Source: Hofstenia miamia (taxonomy: Eukaryota; Xenacoelomorpha; Acoela). Taken from it: a stretch of 64,000 nt of DNA. This document shows positions 11,881 through 22,559 of the stretch, one piece after another (the stretch's first letter is position 1; the number at the start of each line of letters is the position of its first letter). The notes below the pieces were generated by a model. The model saw nothing but the letters and a program-made list of their open reading frames with translations. It was not told where the DNA came from and ran no database searches. The stretch is taken from contig SCFE01000067.1 of NCBI GenBank assembly GCA_004352715.1, forward strand, positions 1,323,389-1,387,388, written 5' to 3'. Both the position numbers and the translations under genes were made by a program.

Positions 11881-12340
11881 TTGATTACTATTCCATTGCA
11901 AAACTTTTCAACAATTATTTTATCTCTATGCTTTGCAAAAACTCTAGTCAGCCTCGATTTTCAGAATTCTTTATATAACAACCTTGATATCAATATTGGC
12001 GATGTCCTGGATGCTTCTAATTGTCACAAAAATTTACCTAACTACTTTCTACTTCGGCATTCTTTCCGCACACGCTCCTTATTTGCTTCAGCTATTTACG
12101 CACTGCATTAATCTTGGTGAATATCCACAATATTGGAAATATCCAACATTACTCCGTTACGTAAGAAAAGTTGCCGTAATAGCTTTGTTAATTACCGTCC
12201 TATACATACATTTTATCCAAACTTTCTTTAGTCTTTGAAAGAATCACCTTTAAATGTTGTACAGTATTACCCGGTACAATCAAACATCAGCAACGTCTTA
12301 AATTACTAGACAACATGTATAATAGCCTTAACTCAAATGA
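11881..12340 (+). pseudogene. LINE reverse transcriptase relic (plus strand)
   Basis: Across frames the plus strand shows the start of a non-LTR RT: an INLGEYPQYWK segment, then VNYRPI at about 12187-12204, then LSLVFERIT near 12220-12250, matching the usual NYRPI...sKvfEr order of finger motifs. Frameshifts separate the pieces and no palm motif follows. It is a short dead fragment lying head to head with the minus-strand LINE beside it. Confidence 0.55.
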
Positions 12341-12746
12341 TCATGTCTAAGCAAGCTTATATAATAATAACGCATAATTATTATAGTTATGTCAAATTCA
12401 TTTTTAGTATCATTGAAAATATCCCTAAATTTTGAAATCGTTGATAAAGTCATTTGCCTTGGAAGAGTTTTTTTACAATGGGATTAGAAATTCCTTCATT
12501 TCCTTTAAACTCTGGCAAACTTGAAATGATATATAAGTTCAAAAATTTAAGTTCATTGTATGTATATAATATTAAATAAATGCAATAAACATTTAATATA
12601 TTTGAGATATTAAAAGTAAGATCTAGACAAAGTAATTGTTTAATATTCAGTTGCCCAGGCGAATTGAGGTATTTTTCTTTTTTAATCTTAGAACTATTTA
12701 TAAAATAGGAGCATTGTTCATAGGGTTATTTGCTTAATTTGTATCG

Positions 12747-12749
<3 letters not shown>

Positions 12750-12784
<35 letters not shown>
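12750..12784. repeat. (AT)n microsatellite
   Basis: Pure dinucleotide tract in intergenic DNA. The interval 12350-13550 otherwise shows no recognisable gene. Confidence 0.95.
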
Positions 12785-12786
<2 letters not shown>

Positions 12787-13326
12787 AGTATAATAAGTGA
12801 AACAATTGAAATAAAAATATTATTCAATATCGCTGTCTTCCGAAGACAGTTGACAGCCCTTTAAGTTTTAAAGTGCCCCTCAAAATCATTTCTACCCATC
12901 TTACTTATTATTCTGTTAAAGAACTAATCTGATTGTTCATTTAAGAAATAAAGGATTTGAAAAACAACTTTTGACAAATTGTTTATTCCTTCCCAATGTG
13001 GTTTGATGCAGAAGAAGTATTTCTGAGATGGAAAAGTAGTAATAATATCAATATTTAAACTCTAAAATCTGAAGTGGATGTCATTGACTATGAACACTAA
13101 TTAAGAATAGATACGTCATCGTCTTCTTTGAATTTTGAAAGTAATAATAACACCCCATGACACAAATGGGATGAGAATTTCATCTCCATCGCAAGTCAAA
13201 CAACGATTTTGATGCTTTATATTACCAATGCAACTAATTTTGCATCTTTTACTGATTAAAATGCCTCAGAATTATGAAGGAAATTAAAAAATACTGTAAC
13301 CGTTTAACAATTATAATTTTTTTTGC

Positions 13327-13332
<6 letters not shown>

Positions 13333-13364
<32 letters not shown>
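13333..13364. repeat. (TA)n microsatellite
   Basis: Pure dinucleotide tract. Confidence 0.95.
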
Positions 13365-13366
<2 letters not shown>

Positions 13367-13554
13367 AACAGTAAATTTCAACAGTATACACGTTTTAATG
13401 ATTCTCTGTTCAATAGATTCGTAAAGTGTGGAAGAAAAATCAAATTCAGATTCCGGAGAACGTTAATGACACTAATAGAATTTTCCCAGTGCTAAAATTG
13501 TAATAAAGTAATTCCCAAATTCTTCAACAAGTAAACTATGAAATTGATAATTGC

Positions 13555-14026
13555 CTAACGCAGTGATTCTCGACCATTTGTGCACAATTGATACTGCATA
13601 AGACAAGAATTGCCTCGCTTCCACATCCAACTCCGTGGTCTATTTTCATCGCTACAGTCTTCCTCTTTCCAATACAGGTTATGCATACAATTCTGAAGTA
13701 CAAAGATAATATTTTTTTTCACAGTCATCACTAAATTACAATATTCTTTTGTAAATAAATGTACAATAATAGAATTTTTAATCATTTAAAGAGAAACTGG
13801 TAATGTTGTTTTCTATAAAAAGTTTTTGATTGTATAACATGTCTCTTTGTACCTGCACATGCTCATGATAATAACACACATATCCACGGATGGCAAACTC
13901 AACAGAGCTGTCGCCGTTCCTGGTTTTAGAAAACGGCATGGCACGGTTTTTCTTGAGTTTTCTGATGTAAGTAAAACCTTCTTGGGTGTTGCTTGAAGTC
14001 ATTGGATAATCAAAATCTTGGAGCAG
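13555..14026 (-). CDS. C-terminal two exons of an unrecognised gene
   Basis: Exon 14026-13853 (acceptor AATAG, donor CAG/GTACAA) and terminal exon 13692-13555 (acceptor TGTACTTCAG) join in phase 0 and end with TAG. The first reads through GFTYIRKLKKN and SSVEFAIRGYVCYYHEHVQ. The second is Cys- and Trp-rich: NCMHNLYWKEEDCSDENRP, then SWMWKRGNSCLMQYQLC. The cysteines and tryptophans suggest an extracellular or metal-binding fold, but I do not recognise a family. Both exons are less AT-rich than their flanks. Exons upstream of 14026 on this strand were not identified; retroelement sequence begins almost at once. Confidence 0.45.
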
Positions 14027-14141
14027 CTATTCTTCAAAAATGTAGAAATCGGATCTTGACAACATCATGTTGCAAGAGCCTTCTATAAGAGTAACTGACA
14101 AGTTTTGCATAATATGACCCAACGAGTTAGAAAAACTAGTA

Positions 14142-14757
14142 TAAGTGGCACTTCAACATTGTTCAAGTTTTGAAATGCGTGACATTGTTTTAATGGCAGT
14201 ATTTGANNNNNNNNNNNNNNNNNNNNNNNNNNNNNNNNNNNNNNNNNNNNNNNNNNNNNNNNNNNNNNNNNNNNNNNNNNNNNNNNNNNNNNNNNNNNNN
14301 NNNNNNNNNNNNNNNNNNNNNNNNNNNNNNNNNNNNNNNNNNNNNGCGTGACATTGTTTTAATGGCAGTATTTGACCATCCTCCTAAGACTTCAGCTGCT
14401 AGGGGGATGAACAAAATCCCTTCTTTTTCACATGAAATTGCATGAGTTTGATATTTCCTCTCTTCTGCTTCTCTTATACTGACACTTGCTTCTGAAGATG
14501 CATGACATAAATTTGATGGTTGCAACGAAGAAGTTACAGTGATATCTAGGGCAGCAGGTTGGCCGCCAAGCCACGAAGGAAGGAAAATATCGCCAGGGCG
14601 GGATAGAGTATTTGATATTAAACCCTTTTTTTCACATGCTGGTGACAATCCTGCAGAACTACAAATAGAATATATGCGGTCACGTAAACGATCATGTCTA
14701 CTAATCCTATCACCATTACGATTGCAAGAGACTGCGTGATCACCCCATATATCCTGA
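14142..14757 (-). pseudogene. retroelement-associated C-terminal domain, nuclease-like
   Basis: The minus strand reads DIWGDHAVSC, RISRHDRLRDRIYSICSSAG, LSRPGDIFLPSW, AALDITVTS, then AEERK and ILFIPLAAEVLGGWSNTAI. This GDHA...C / RPGDI.LP.W / LD.TV / LGGW set is a conserved block at the C-terminus of many invertebrate retroelement-like proteins. The spaced D and D-x-T-V with a later E..K recalls a PD-(D/E)XK nuclease core, which is inference. It starts right after a TTGTTCAG sequence near 14757, so it may be a 5'-truncated copy or a captured exon. A 139-N gap (14207-14345) is flanked by an identical 30-base repeat, so the frame is probably continuous to a stop near 14152. Confidence 0.6.
14177..14375. 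repeat. 30-bp identical flanks of a 139-N gap
   Basis: Bases 14177-14206 and 14346-14375 are the same 30 bases, immediately left and right of the N run. This is the pattern of an unmerged contig overlap, implying that the gap is spurious. Confidence 0.85.
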
Positions 14758-15120
14758 ACAAAGATGACGAAGTCATTGGACTTATAGGAGTTATTTGATA
14801 TTTTATACAAAACTTTGTATAGGCTGTTTACAAGCTACATATCTGTCAAATAATAGAAAATATATTAGAAAAATAAATCTATTTAAGTAGTGATACAATT
14901 TATAGGTTACTGTACATGAATTAAAACAAAAATTAATGTAAATTTGAAACAACACATAACACTATTAAGTGCTGGTGGGATACTGCAAGTGAATTCCACA
15001 CCAGATGATTCTCTATTTTTCAAAACTACTGCATTGGGTATAACTAAAGTGGAGAATATTAGTCTGAAGATTTTCCTGTCTAATATTCTCTTTACAATTT
15101 TACTACTTTTTTAAAATCAT

Positions 15121-15215
15121 TCATTCTATCATGCGGAAAACTCTGTAAGTAATGGAATATTTAGGATGCTGTCGTAGTAGATTGTGTGTTGCTCCTTGAG
15201 CCCCCTTTTTGATAT
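15121..15215 (-). CDS. candidate terminal exon, unrecognised
   Basis: After a strong acceptor (TTGATTTTTATTTAG) the minus strand reads KKGAQGATHNLLRQHPKYSI and then RVFRMIE-stop, starting in phase 1. Its composition differs from the surrounding AT-rich DNA. No partner exon with a matching phase was found, so assignment to the receptor gene or to the gene at 13.6-14.0 kb is open. Confidence 0.25.
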
Positions 15216-16299
15216 CTAAATAAAAATCAATAAAATGTGTTTGCGTGATAATTTCAAAAATTTTTGTATATTTGAGAAGCATAGCAACTATTTGGTTATC
15301 TTTGTACAGAAGTATGCTTATCAGTCTGATAACGCAACTATTCAAACACTACCTAAATATGTGTAACCCTCGTATATAGCTGTGAGTATCGCCACAACAA
15401 TAGTAATTCTTCAATTATTGAACGAAATAGATGAAAAACCTACAGCGTACAGAAACGTATTTTGTGTTATTGAAACTTTTTATATAAAGCAAATTGCTAC
15501 GAAAATTAAAACCAAATTTCTAGAGTGGATCTTGTGTACGGCTTATGTGAAGTAGATTTAGTTGCGTAAACAAATACTAGTTGACCTAAGGGTCACTGGA
15601 AAAAAATTGTAGACAAACAATATTACTCAATTCAATTGCATAAAGGAGTTATATGTATATTATAACCATATTACCATATTTAAATTATGTTGTATTTTTT
15701 GAAGTTTCGTACATTTTTCCTAAAGCTGCTTAAATGTAGTTTTTAGCAAAAAGGTTCATAGATTGGGACAAGGAAGGATATCTTTGGATGGCTGTGAAGC
15801 AATTAAACATGTTACGAATCACAATTCTATCCTAATAAGTCAAGCAAAAAACAGCATATTTTTAGTTGGTAGCCAAATAGGAAAACTGGACAAACAACTC
15901 ATTATTAATATTCTTTCACAAATTTCGAATTTTGAATAAATATTTTTAATTTGGAAATAATTTTTAGAATTACGCAATCATTTTATATCATAACATTACT
16001 ACGAAGGCCATCAAAATTAGAAAAAATAACCATAAATTTGACTAAGTGGTGTACACATTAAAGCAACCATTACACTCAATAATATTATTTTAGCAATAAA
16101 CGATTTAAAATCTTTTCGAAATCTTTTACTTTGTCAACACAAATTGGACGAACAGATATGTATGAAAAGCTGGGAAATATAAAAATAGCTTGAAGATGGA
16201 AGGGCAGATAAAAACTGTCAAAGATGTGTGAGCATTATCTTTGAGTAGTAAAAGAGTAGCTTCAGAAGAAATGCTCTTGTCGTTTATAATTTAAACTGC

Positions 16300-16585
16300 C
16301 TACTCGTTACAATAAAAACCCCAGTACCTTGACGATGTCATGAAAAGTAAGTATGGGTGAATTGTGAAGTTTAAACCAAGAAGAGGATGATGAATGAGTG
16401 CAACGAGGATAAAGAGCGAACAGTCACCGAATCTGTCAGTGAAATATGCTTGTACAGAGTTCAGCCCTAATACAAACGCCAGGGTGCATGGAATCAAGAG
16501 CAAAACTGCCATTATTGAAAGAACCGCACAGTTCATTGTAAGTTTTAACTCTTTGATCGAAAGACCTTTATTTGAATTCTTATTT
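16300..16585 (-). CDS. rhodopsin-like GPCR, last exon with TM6-TM7
   Basis: After acceptor ATTGTGCAG the minus strand reads a basic juxtamembrane segment, then TM6 (CAVLSIMAVLLLIPCTLAFV), a loop with Cys, and TM7 (LFILVALIHHPLLGLNF, TIHPYLLFM). LNFTIHPYLL resembles the N-P-x-x-Y region with a spaced Asn. It ends with TAG after a very short tail. A donor-like AAG/GTACTG inside the tail could extend the protein. It has the same strand and the right topology to close the receptor begun at 31.9 kb, but the entry phase needs one unseen exon (ECL2/TM5). It could also be a separate receptor fragment. Confidence 0.55.
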
Positions 16586-17233
16586 CTGCACAATATCTAA
16601 AAAATTCATAGATTAGCTTAATTTAATTTGAACACCAGTAGAATGCGTCATCAATAAAAACGAAAATTCCTTTATTAGCATTTCTTTCGAGAAAATAATT
16701 TACATAATGCTTCTTTTGGAAAAGGCTGTCTTTGTTATTTAAATTTCAAATTTTGTCAAGTTTCTGGAAAACCTTTATGTTACAGTAGTTCTGAAACTCA
16801 TGTATTAAGAGTGACAATGATTAATAGAAATTCTAAAAGTAGTCTTTTGAATATCCTATGATTATCAAAAATCAATCCATTTCTGTTTAGCTTGCTTCCA
16901 TTGAAAAGATAAACCAAAAGTAACATTTATAAATATTCAGATAGACTTCAGGGTTGTAGTTGCCAACTCAAGCCAATCCACGGATTATGTTATATTTTAT
17001 GCTAAATTTTTGGGTTGTGTTGCACAAAGAACTAATGCAAATAGAAAATATATACAGGGTTGGGTCAATATTCCAAAGTAGTGTAGGGCATGATTACGTG
17101 TTCGAAAAACATTATGCAGGAGAGTGGTCAAACAGTAATTAAATTGTTCTGTGTTTTTTTCTGTATTGCAAGTATGACAGAATAAAAAAAGTAAAAAGTG
17201 TAAATAGACATTTATTTATTAAATGAGAACTCC

Positions 17234-17645
17234 TTTTGATAACAATAGTATTAAGTGAACTTCCAAACAGGTAACAGAGGAATCTACATGCATCTGTCAT
17301 CGAATGTGGGTCAGTATCTTTCGCTATGATATTGATGGCCGTGTTTCAGAGCAGCTTCGTATACCTCTTGCCTTGTTATAGGATTGATTATTTCAAGAAC
17401 ATCTGCCAAAACATTAAAAATGACTTCATCCAGTGGTGAAACATCAGTATTCTAAGCAGGCTGAATCAAAAGTTTAACAGTTGAATGTCACTGTAGTATT
17501 TCAACAATAAAAACATCAGCATTATTAATAACATGTGTTCAAGCACTGTCCATTTTCAATATGTGTACACCTAGCTGGTATCCAATAGACGACAGAAATA
17601 TTTATTACCTGTTTGAATTTTCACTTAATGCTATTGTTATCAAAA
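17234..17645 (-). mobile_element. mariner-superfamily MITE-like remnant with inverted repeats
   Basis: Imperfect 43-bp inverted repeats: 17234-17276 (starts TTTTGATAACAATAGTATTA) and 17603-17645 (its reverse complement with few changes). Between them the minus strand reads HILKMDSA, later LLIQPA, NTDVSPLDEVIFNVLADV and ITRQEVYEAALK, with in-frame stops. This matches the second and third Asp region of an IS630/Tc1/mariner-type DDE transposase (QP..NTD.sPLD). The element is an internally deleted, dead copy in the last large intron of the receptor gene. Its outer limits may extend beyond the repeats. Confidence 0.6.
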
Positions 17646-18165
17646 TTACAGTTTTCATCAAATATAAAATTTCTATGCGCACTGACTTTTTACACAGAAT
17701 GTACTTTTTTTATTATTTAAATGTTTTTACTTTTGCATAATAAATAGGTGTTTTAAGAAAGTTTATTCTAATAACAATTAAAATCACAGTGTGATCTTAC
17801 TAAATATATGAACACATTACATAACGTGATAGCATTTATGAATTCTTGAGTTTTCTTTAAACCATACTTGTAATGTAGCTTTTAAATTATTTTTGGTTGA
17901 CCACCTTTTTAAAAATTATTTCTGTTAAGTTCAACTTTGAAATTTTGCTATCCAATTTTAGCAAATTTGTGCTGTGACTGTATTTTCAGATGAACAATTG
18001 TTAATCTGTTTTGCAATGGCATTTAGTTTCGTAATAAATTAAATTTACATTTAATGAATCCATAAAATTTAACACATACATGTCTCCTCTATCTAACTCC
18101 ATTATAAAAATAATGATAAATGGAGAAGAGAAAATGGTCAAAATATCAAAATTGCTATACTGCAA

Positions 18166-18531
18166 TCTATTATATAAAGGGCAAAATGTGTGTGTGTTTG
18201 TCCGCATATAATTCAGAAACTTTTAGACCTAGGTACCAACATCATATGTTTTTATCACCCCCATGACTTCCTGAAGTTTTTAGACACATTTAATCAATTA
18301 CATAATTAGTGAATTAATTATTGACTTGAATGATCTCATACTTCATTTCTTTATATAAGTGGCATTTCATAGTTCATCTTACTGTTTAACAGTTGTTTTT
18401 CTGAAAAACTACGCTAAAACTACATTATTAGTTGTAATGCGTATACTGTCTCAAATCCTTGAGGCATAGAATTTTAGAATTTTCTGCTTTTTGAATGCAT
18501 TTCCCGAGCGAAAAAACGGTCAAACATCTAG
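18166..18531 (+). mobile_element. non-autonomous Helitron-like element
   Basis: The element begins TCTATTATATAAAGGGCAAA and ends CATCTAG, with an A before it and a T after it: the 5'-TC, CTAG-3' and A/T insertion signature of Helitrons. Near the 3' end CCCGAGCGAAAAAACGG can form a short stem. The opening phrase with GTGTGTGTTTGTCCG resembles known Helitron-type repeats in invertebrates. It is 366 bp long, with no coding capacity and no target duplication, as expected. Confidence 0.55.
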
Positions 18532-18534
18532 TAC

Positions 18535-21500
18535 AAAGAAAACTAATCAAAAATTCTAAACAAAGTTAATAGAGAATCCTTAGTAAAATATTATGTAATG
18601 GATTTTAGTACCTTAGTAAATACTGCACTTCAAGTTGTTATTGTTAGATAAAAAATATTTTCTTGAAATTTCTATATTTTAATATGTTTTCCTTTTCAAA
18701 CTTGTCTATATATAATTGTAATGAGGAAAAACCTTTAGGAAAAGTGAAATTGTCGGTAGGTCATATTTGGTCCCATTTAGAAATAATGTAAAGTTGCGTC
18801 GCACATAATAAAAACTCACTGCAATTTGGACTGGGTTGAAACAAAACTAATCATTTAAATTTTGTTTTGAATTGGGTAAGCATATCAAGACTAATATGAT
18901 GCCCTGATTGAAATATAATTAATCATTTTACATAATAATTCACATCTTGGCTAAGCAAAGTGGTGGACTTGCGTGATGCTTTGCGTTCTATACATGTAAT
19001 ATTGTGATTGTCAATCCAAATAATCAAATATCAATTGATGTTTCTTAATGTCAATTGAGTTTAAACATTTATGCTAATATCAACGGCAGCTCTGTTTTAT
19101 GATGCTAAATATATTTCAAGAAACACGGACCGCAAATTTCAAAATATTACCCCTATTTTTTGCAAATCTGGCCAAAATAGAAGCCACATAGTGGGATCAT
19201 GAATTCATATTTTTTGTGACTTTCAAGAGAGGGACTACTAACAAATTCAGTGGAGCTAAACGAGACGTGAAACTAAAAATTTACGGCTCCACAGAATGCT
19301 AACCTTCTTTTATATTTGAATATCAAAAAAGTCTTTTGTAATGTAGCTTAAATATCAGTCCTTGCGTTATAAAAATGTTTACTATTTCGCTGTGCATTAA
19401 AAAGAAAAATACATAATTGATTTGCTAAATGTATTAACATTGACAATAATTGCATTTATTGTATTAGCTTAAATGAATTGAAATGCTTAAATTTAAGGCA
19501 ATCAATCATACTGATAAAATGTGATGAAAGTAGATCTAAGCACTTGAAAGGATAATGAAAAAATGTCAAGCTGCTTTAATTTTGAAATTTCCAATTGAAA
19601 GCCACTTTGGTCAATTTAAAAAGAAATTTATTGTTGCAGAAAAAATTTAGCAATTAGAATCTAAGATTTGTACAGAATTTCCCAGTTTGCAGAAAACATA
19701 GTAATCAAAATATTTTTATTTGTCATTGTTGAGTTCATTTTCCTATTATTAGATAAATGAATTATGTTGTACAATTGGGTTTGCTAAAATTCATAAAGCT
19801 GATGATTAGCAAAACAGGCTCATTAAGCTAATTTAGGGAATTAAATGCAGGCTATTAATGTCTATAGTATATTAAAAATATTCATTATTTCTAGCTAATC
19901 TTCAGGAAGTGTGGCGTTTTAATCCCATTTGCATTTAATTTAATAAAATTAGCCGAGCTTAAGACTATCAAAAACACGACGTAATAATTTTTAAGGAAAA
20001 TGTCTAAAATTTTTTCTAATCAAATGAAAATAATGAACTTAATGACCTTAATAATACTTCAAAAGACTTCTAATAAAATTTCAGTTTCTTATCAACTTTT
20101 GAAAGAAAAAGCGTTTATAACAATCTTTGTGAAATATAATTGTGAAGCATTAGACACCAAAGATTATAACGGCTTTGAGTGAATCAATGTTAGAATTTAT
20201 TGAAAAATATTAGTAGTAGTAGTAATGGACTATATTTCCAATAGGGAAGACGAAATTAAAATAACAAAAATGTGTTCCTTAATAAACTAAAACAACAGAT
20301 TTTGAATGACAACTTTGACAGAGACATAGTAACCGATATGAACAGGGGCCCCTAGATTTGTAAAAGGAAGTAAATCGATTCCAGAACAGCTCATTCAGTA
20401 AGTGTTCTTAACAGTGTTAGGTTTGTTAAACAGGCATATATTACTGTACGTGTAGATATAATTCACAAGCTCTTCTACTCCTTGAAAGGAATTTCTCTTT
20501 GTTTTTTCTTCAATGGTGGGCTTTAAACAGAAAAGTAACTATGAAGAACATCTTAATTCAGTTCGCTTTTGAGAGTATAGTGAAATGTAGGATGCTCAAT
20601 TAAACAATTTGATAAAAAAACTAACTCCAAAAACCTTAAATATAAATAGATGAGTAAAAATGTAGATCTTAAGACGAGTTATGTAACGTTCATATATGTT
20701 ATTGAGCATACCAAACTGGTGATGCATAAGTCAATAGAGAAAATCACTATATTATTAGCAGTCCGTTAACTGATGCTTCTTCTGCTGATTTGATTTTGAT
20801 TAAGAATGCATATTTATGACTTTTTAAGCAAATTTTCAAAATACTTTGGTTTAGTTTTAGGAAATTTCCCTAATTGCTCACTTCGGGAACTCCGGAAAAA
20901 TCAAATCTTAAATTTTTCTTAAAAATTTCAATAAAAGAACAGACAATAAATTTAAAGTACAATTTATAATGTTTAAATAGAGATTATATACCTATTTAAT
21001 TATCTCAGCTGTACAAAATATTTTCGTTTTAAATTTTCTTCAAATGTGACCCTCGGGATTACTAAGAGGAAGCTATTGGTTAAAGGTATTAATAATTTAT
21101 TGACTGGGTCGGTCCCAATTCTCAAAACTAACTTCAATTTATTTCATGAATCGTTTCTGTTAGTAAAATATTTTATCTTCGGCACGTCAATACATTGTTT
21201 TAATCAAATTTAAATGTTCATACAAATTAGATCCAAACATACCGTTTAGTAAATTTGAAGAAGAATTAATTTTTTACAAAAACTAATAAAATAATATAAC
21301 AAACTTATGTGTAAATTTAATATATAAAATGTAATGTATCTATACATAATTAAATGCGAACTACATAATTTTAGATATGAAATTTAGAGAAGTCTACAAT
21401 ATGTTTTGAATGTGCATAAAGCTTAGAAGAAATTACACTACTACAAAAAACACTTAATTGTTTAAATTATTTTTTGTTAAGTTCGAAATTTAAAACGTTT

Positions 21501-21999
21501 TAGGCAAGATTGGCATTTAATCAAACACGTGCAACAGCTAAGATGAGTTTCTTACTTCTGATTATGCTAAGATAGGCGAAATACAGAAAAATTAAGCTTA
21601 ATTTCGACTTGAAATATTACCAGTAAAAATTAATACTTCATTTCAATATTTGAAAAGTTGGCACTGCATTTCTTATATGATATTGGTTTGTAATCTCTTA
21701 CTGGAAAAACTAAGCAATTTCAATTTTGAACAAAGTATATGAGTAATTTATTGAAAATATAATATCTACCGAATATAGGCCTAACTATTATCTAGAAAAT
21801 TTGTTTGTCAATGATGCCTATTTCACAGAAATTCGACTATAATTTAGTTCTTTGCAATGAATATTTGTTTCGCCATTTTATATTAAAAGTAATATTTTGT
21901 ATGTAAACGACAAAGTATTGGGAAAATCATTGAGTGTACCCTAAAAATGCGCTGACACAGCAATTGGATAAGGGTAAATATTAAAAGCAAATTGTTTTG
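18535..21999. other. non-coding, AT-rich (receptor intron)
   Basis: No exon, repeat family or RNA gene could be recognised. A plus-strand reading of 60 codons at 20000-20182 is Lys/Ile-rich and looks like chance. Confidence 0.5.
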
Positions 22000-22007
22000 C
22001 ATTGCAA

Positions 22008-22549
22008 ACCATAGTTGTTATCGGGTTGAAATTGTCAAAGCAGATCGACCCGAAAACGAGTTTTGCAATTTGGTTACAAAATTATGTGATAGAATTTTAG
22101 AAGGCAAGTAATTGAGTTGTCTTTAAAAATAATTAGAAAGATTTATGATAAAATTAACACGTTTAATAATAAGTGCAAAATATAGCAATTAAGTGGCCCT
22201 TAAGTGTTTCCGGTTCTGATTGCACACTTGATAATTGAGCTGAAAAGATTGACCTTTGTTAGCAATGTGAATGTCGCAATATTAGCTTAATAGAAGTTTC
22301 ATGTCTATTAATCATTATAATCATGACGTACTGAATTGAAATAGTAAATATCCAATCAAATGTATAATAATAGATTGATTGTAATAATAATATGCTAAAT
22401 AACGTTCAAATGAAAAATAAATGTATACGAATTTACTTAAATATGAACTGCTGTAAGTATTTACAAAAAATTATTATCTTCAACTCGATTTGGAATTGAA
22501 TAATTGGGTCCGACCCGAAAGCGACCCAACCCGTTTTTTAACTATGTTA
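22008..22549. mobile_element. hAT-like MITE with near-perfect 8-bp target duplication
   Basis: Inverted ends ACCATAGTT...CGGGTTG (left) and the reverse complement of CAACCCGTTTTTTAACTATG (right) share CATAGTT and CGGGTTG. Flanking octamers are CATTGCAA (22000-22007) and CATTGCAT (22550-22557), 7 of 8 identical, the length used by hAT elements. The interior is AT-rich and non-coding apart from subterminal GACCCGAAA motifs at both ends. Confidence 0.6.
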
Positions 22550-22559
22550 CATTGCATAA

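Noticed and set aside
14145-14445. Plus-strand open frames spanning the 139-N gap
   Set aside because: Mostly unknown residues from n; the opposite strand carries the recognisable domain.
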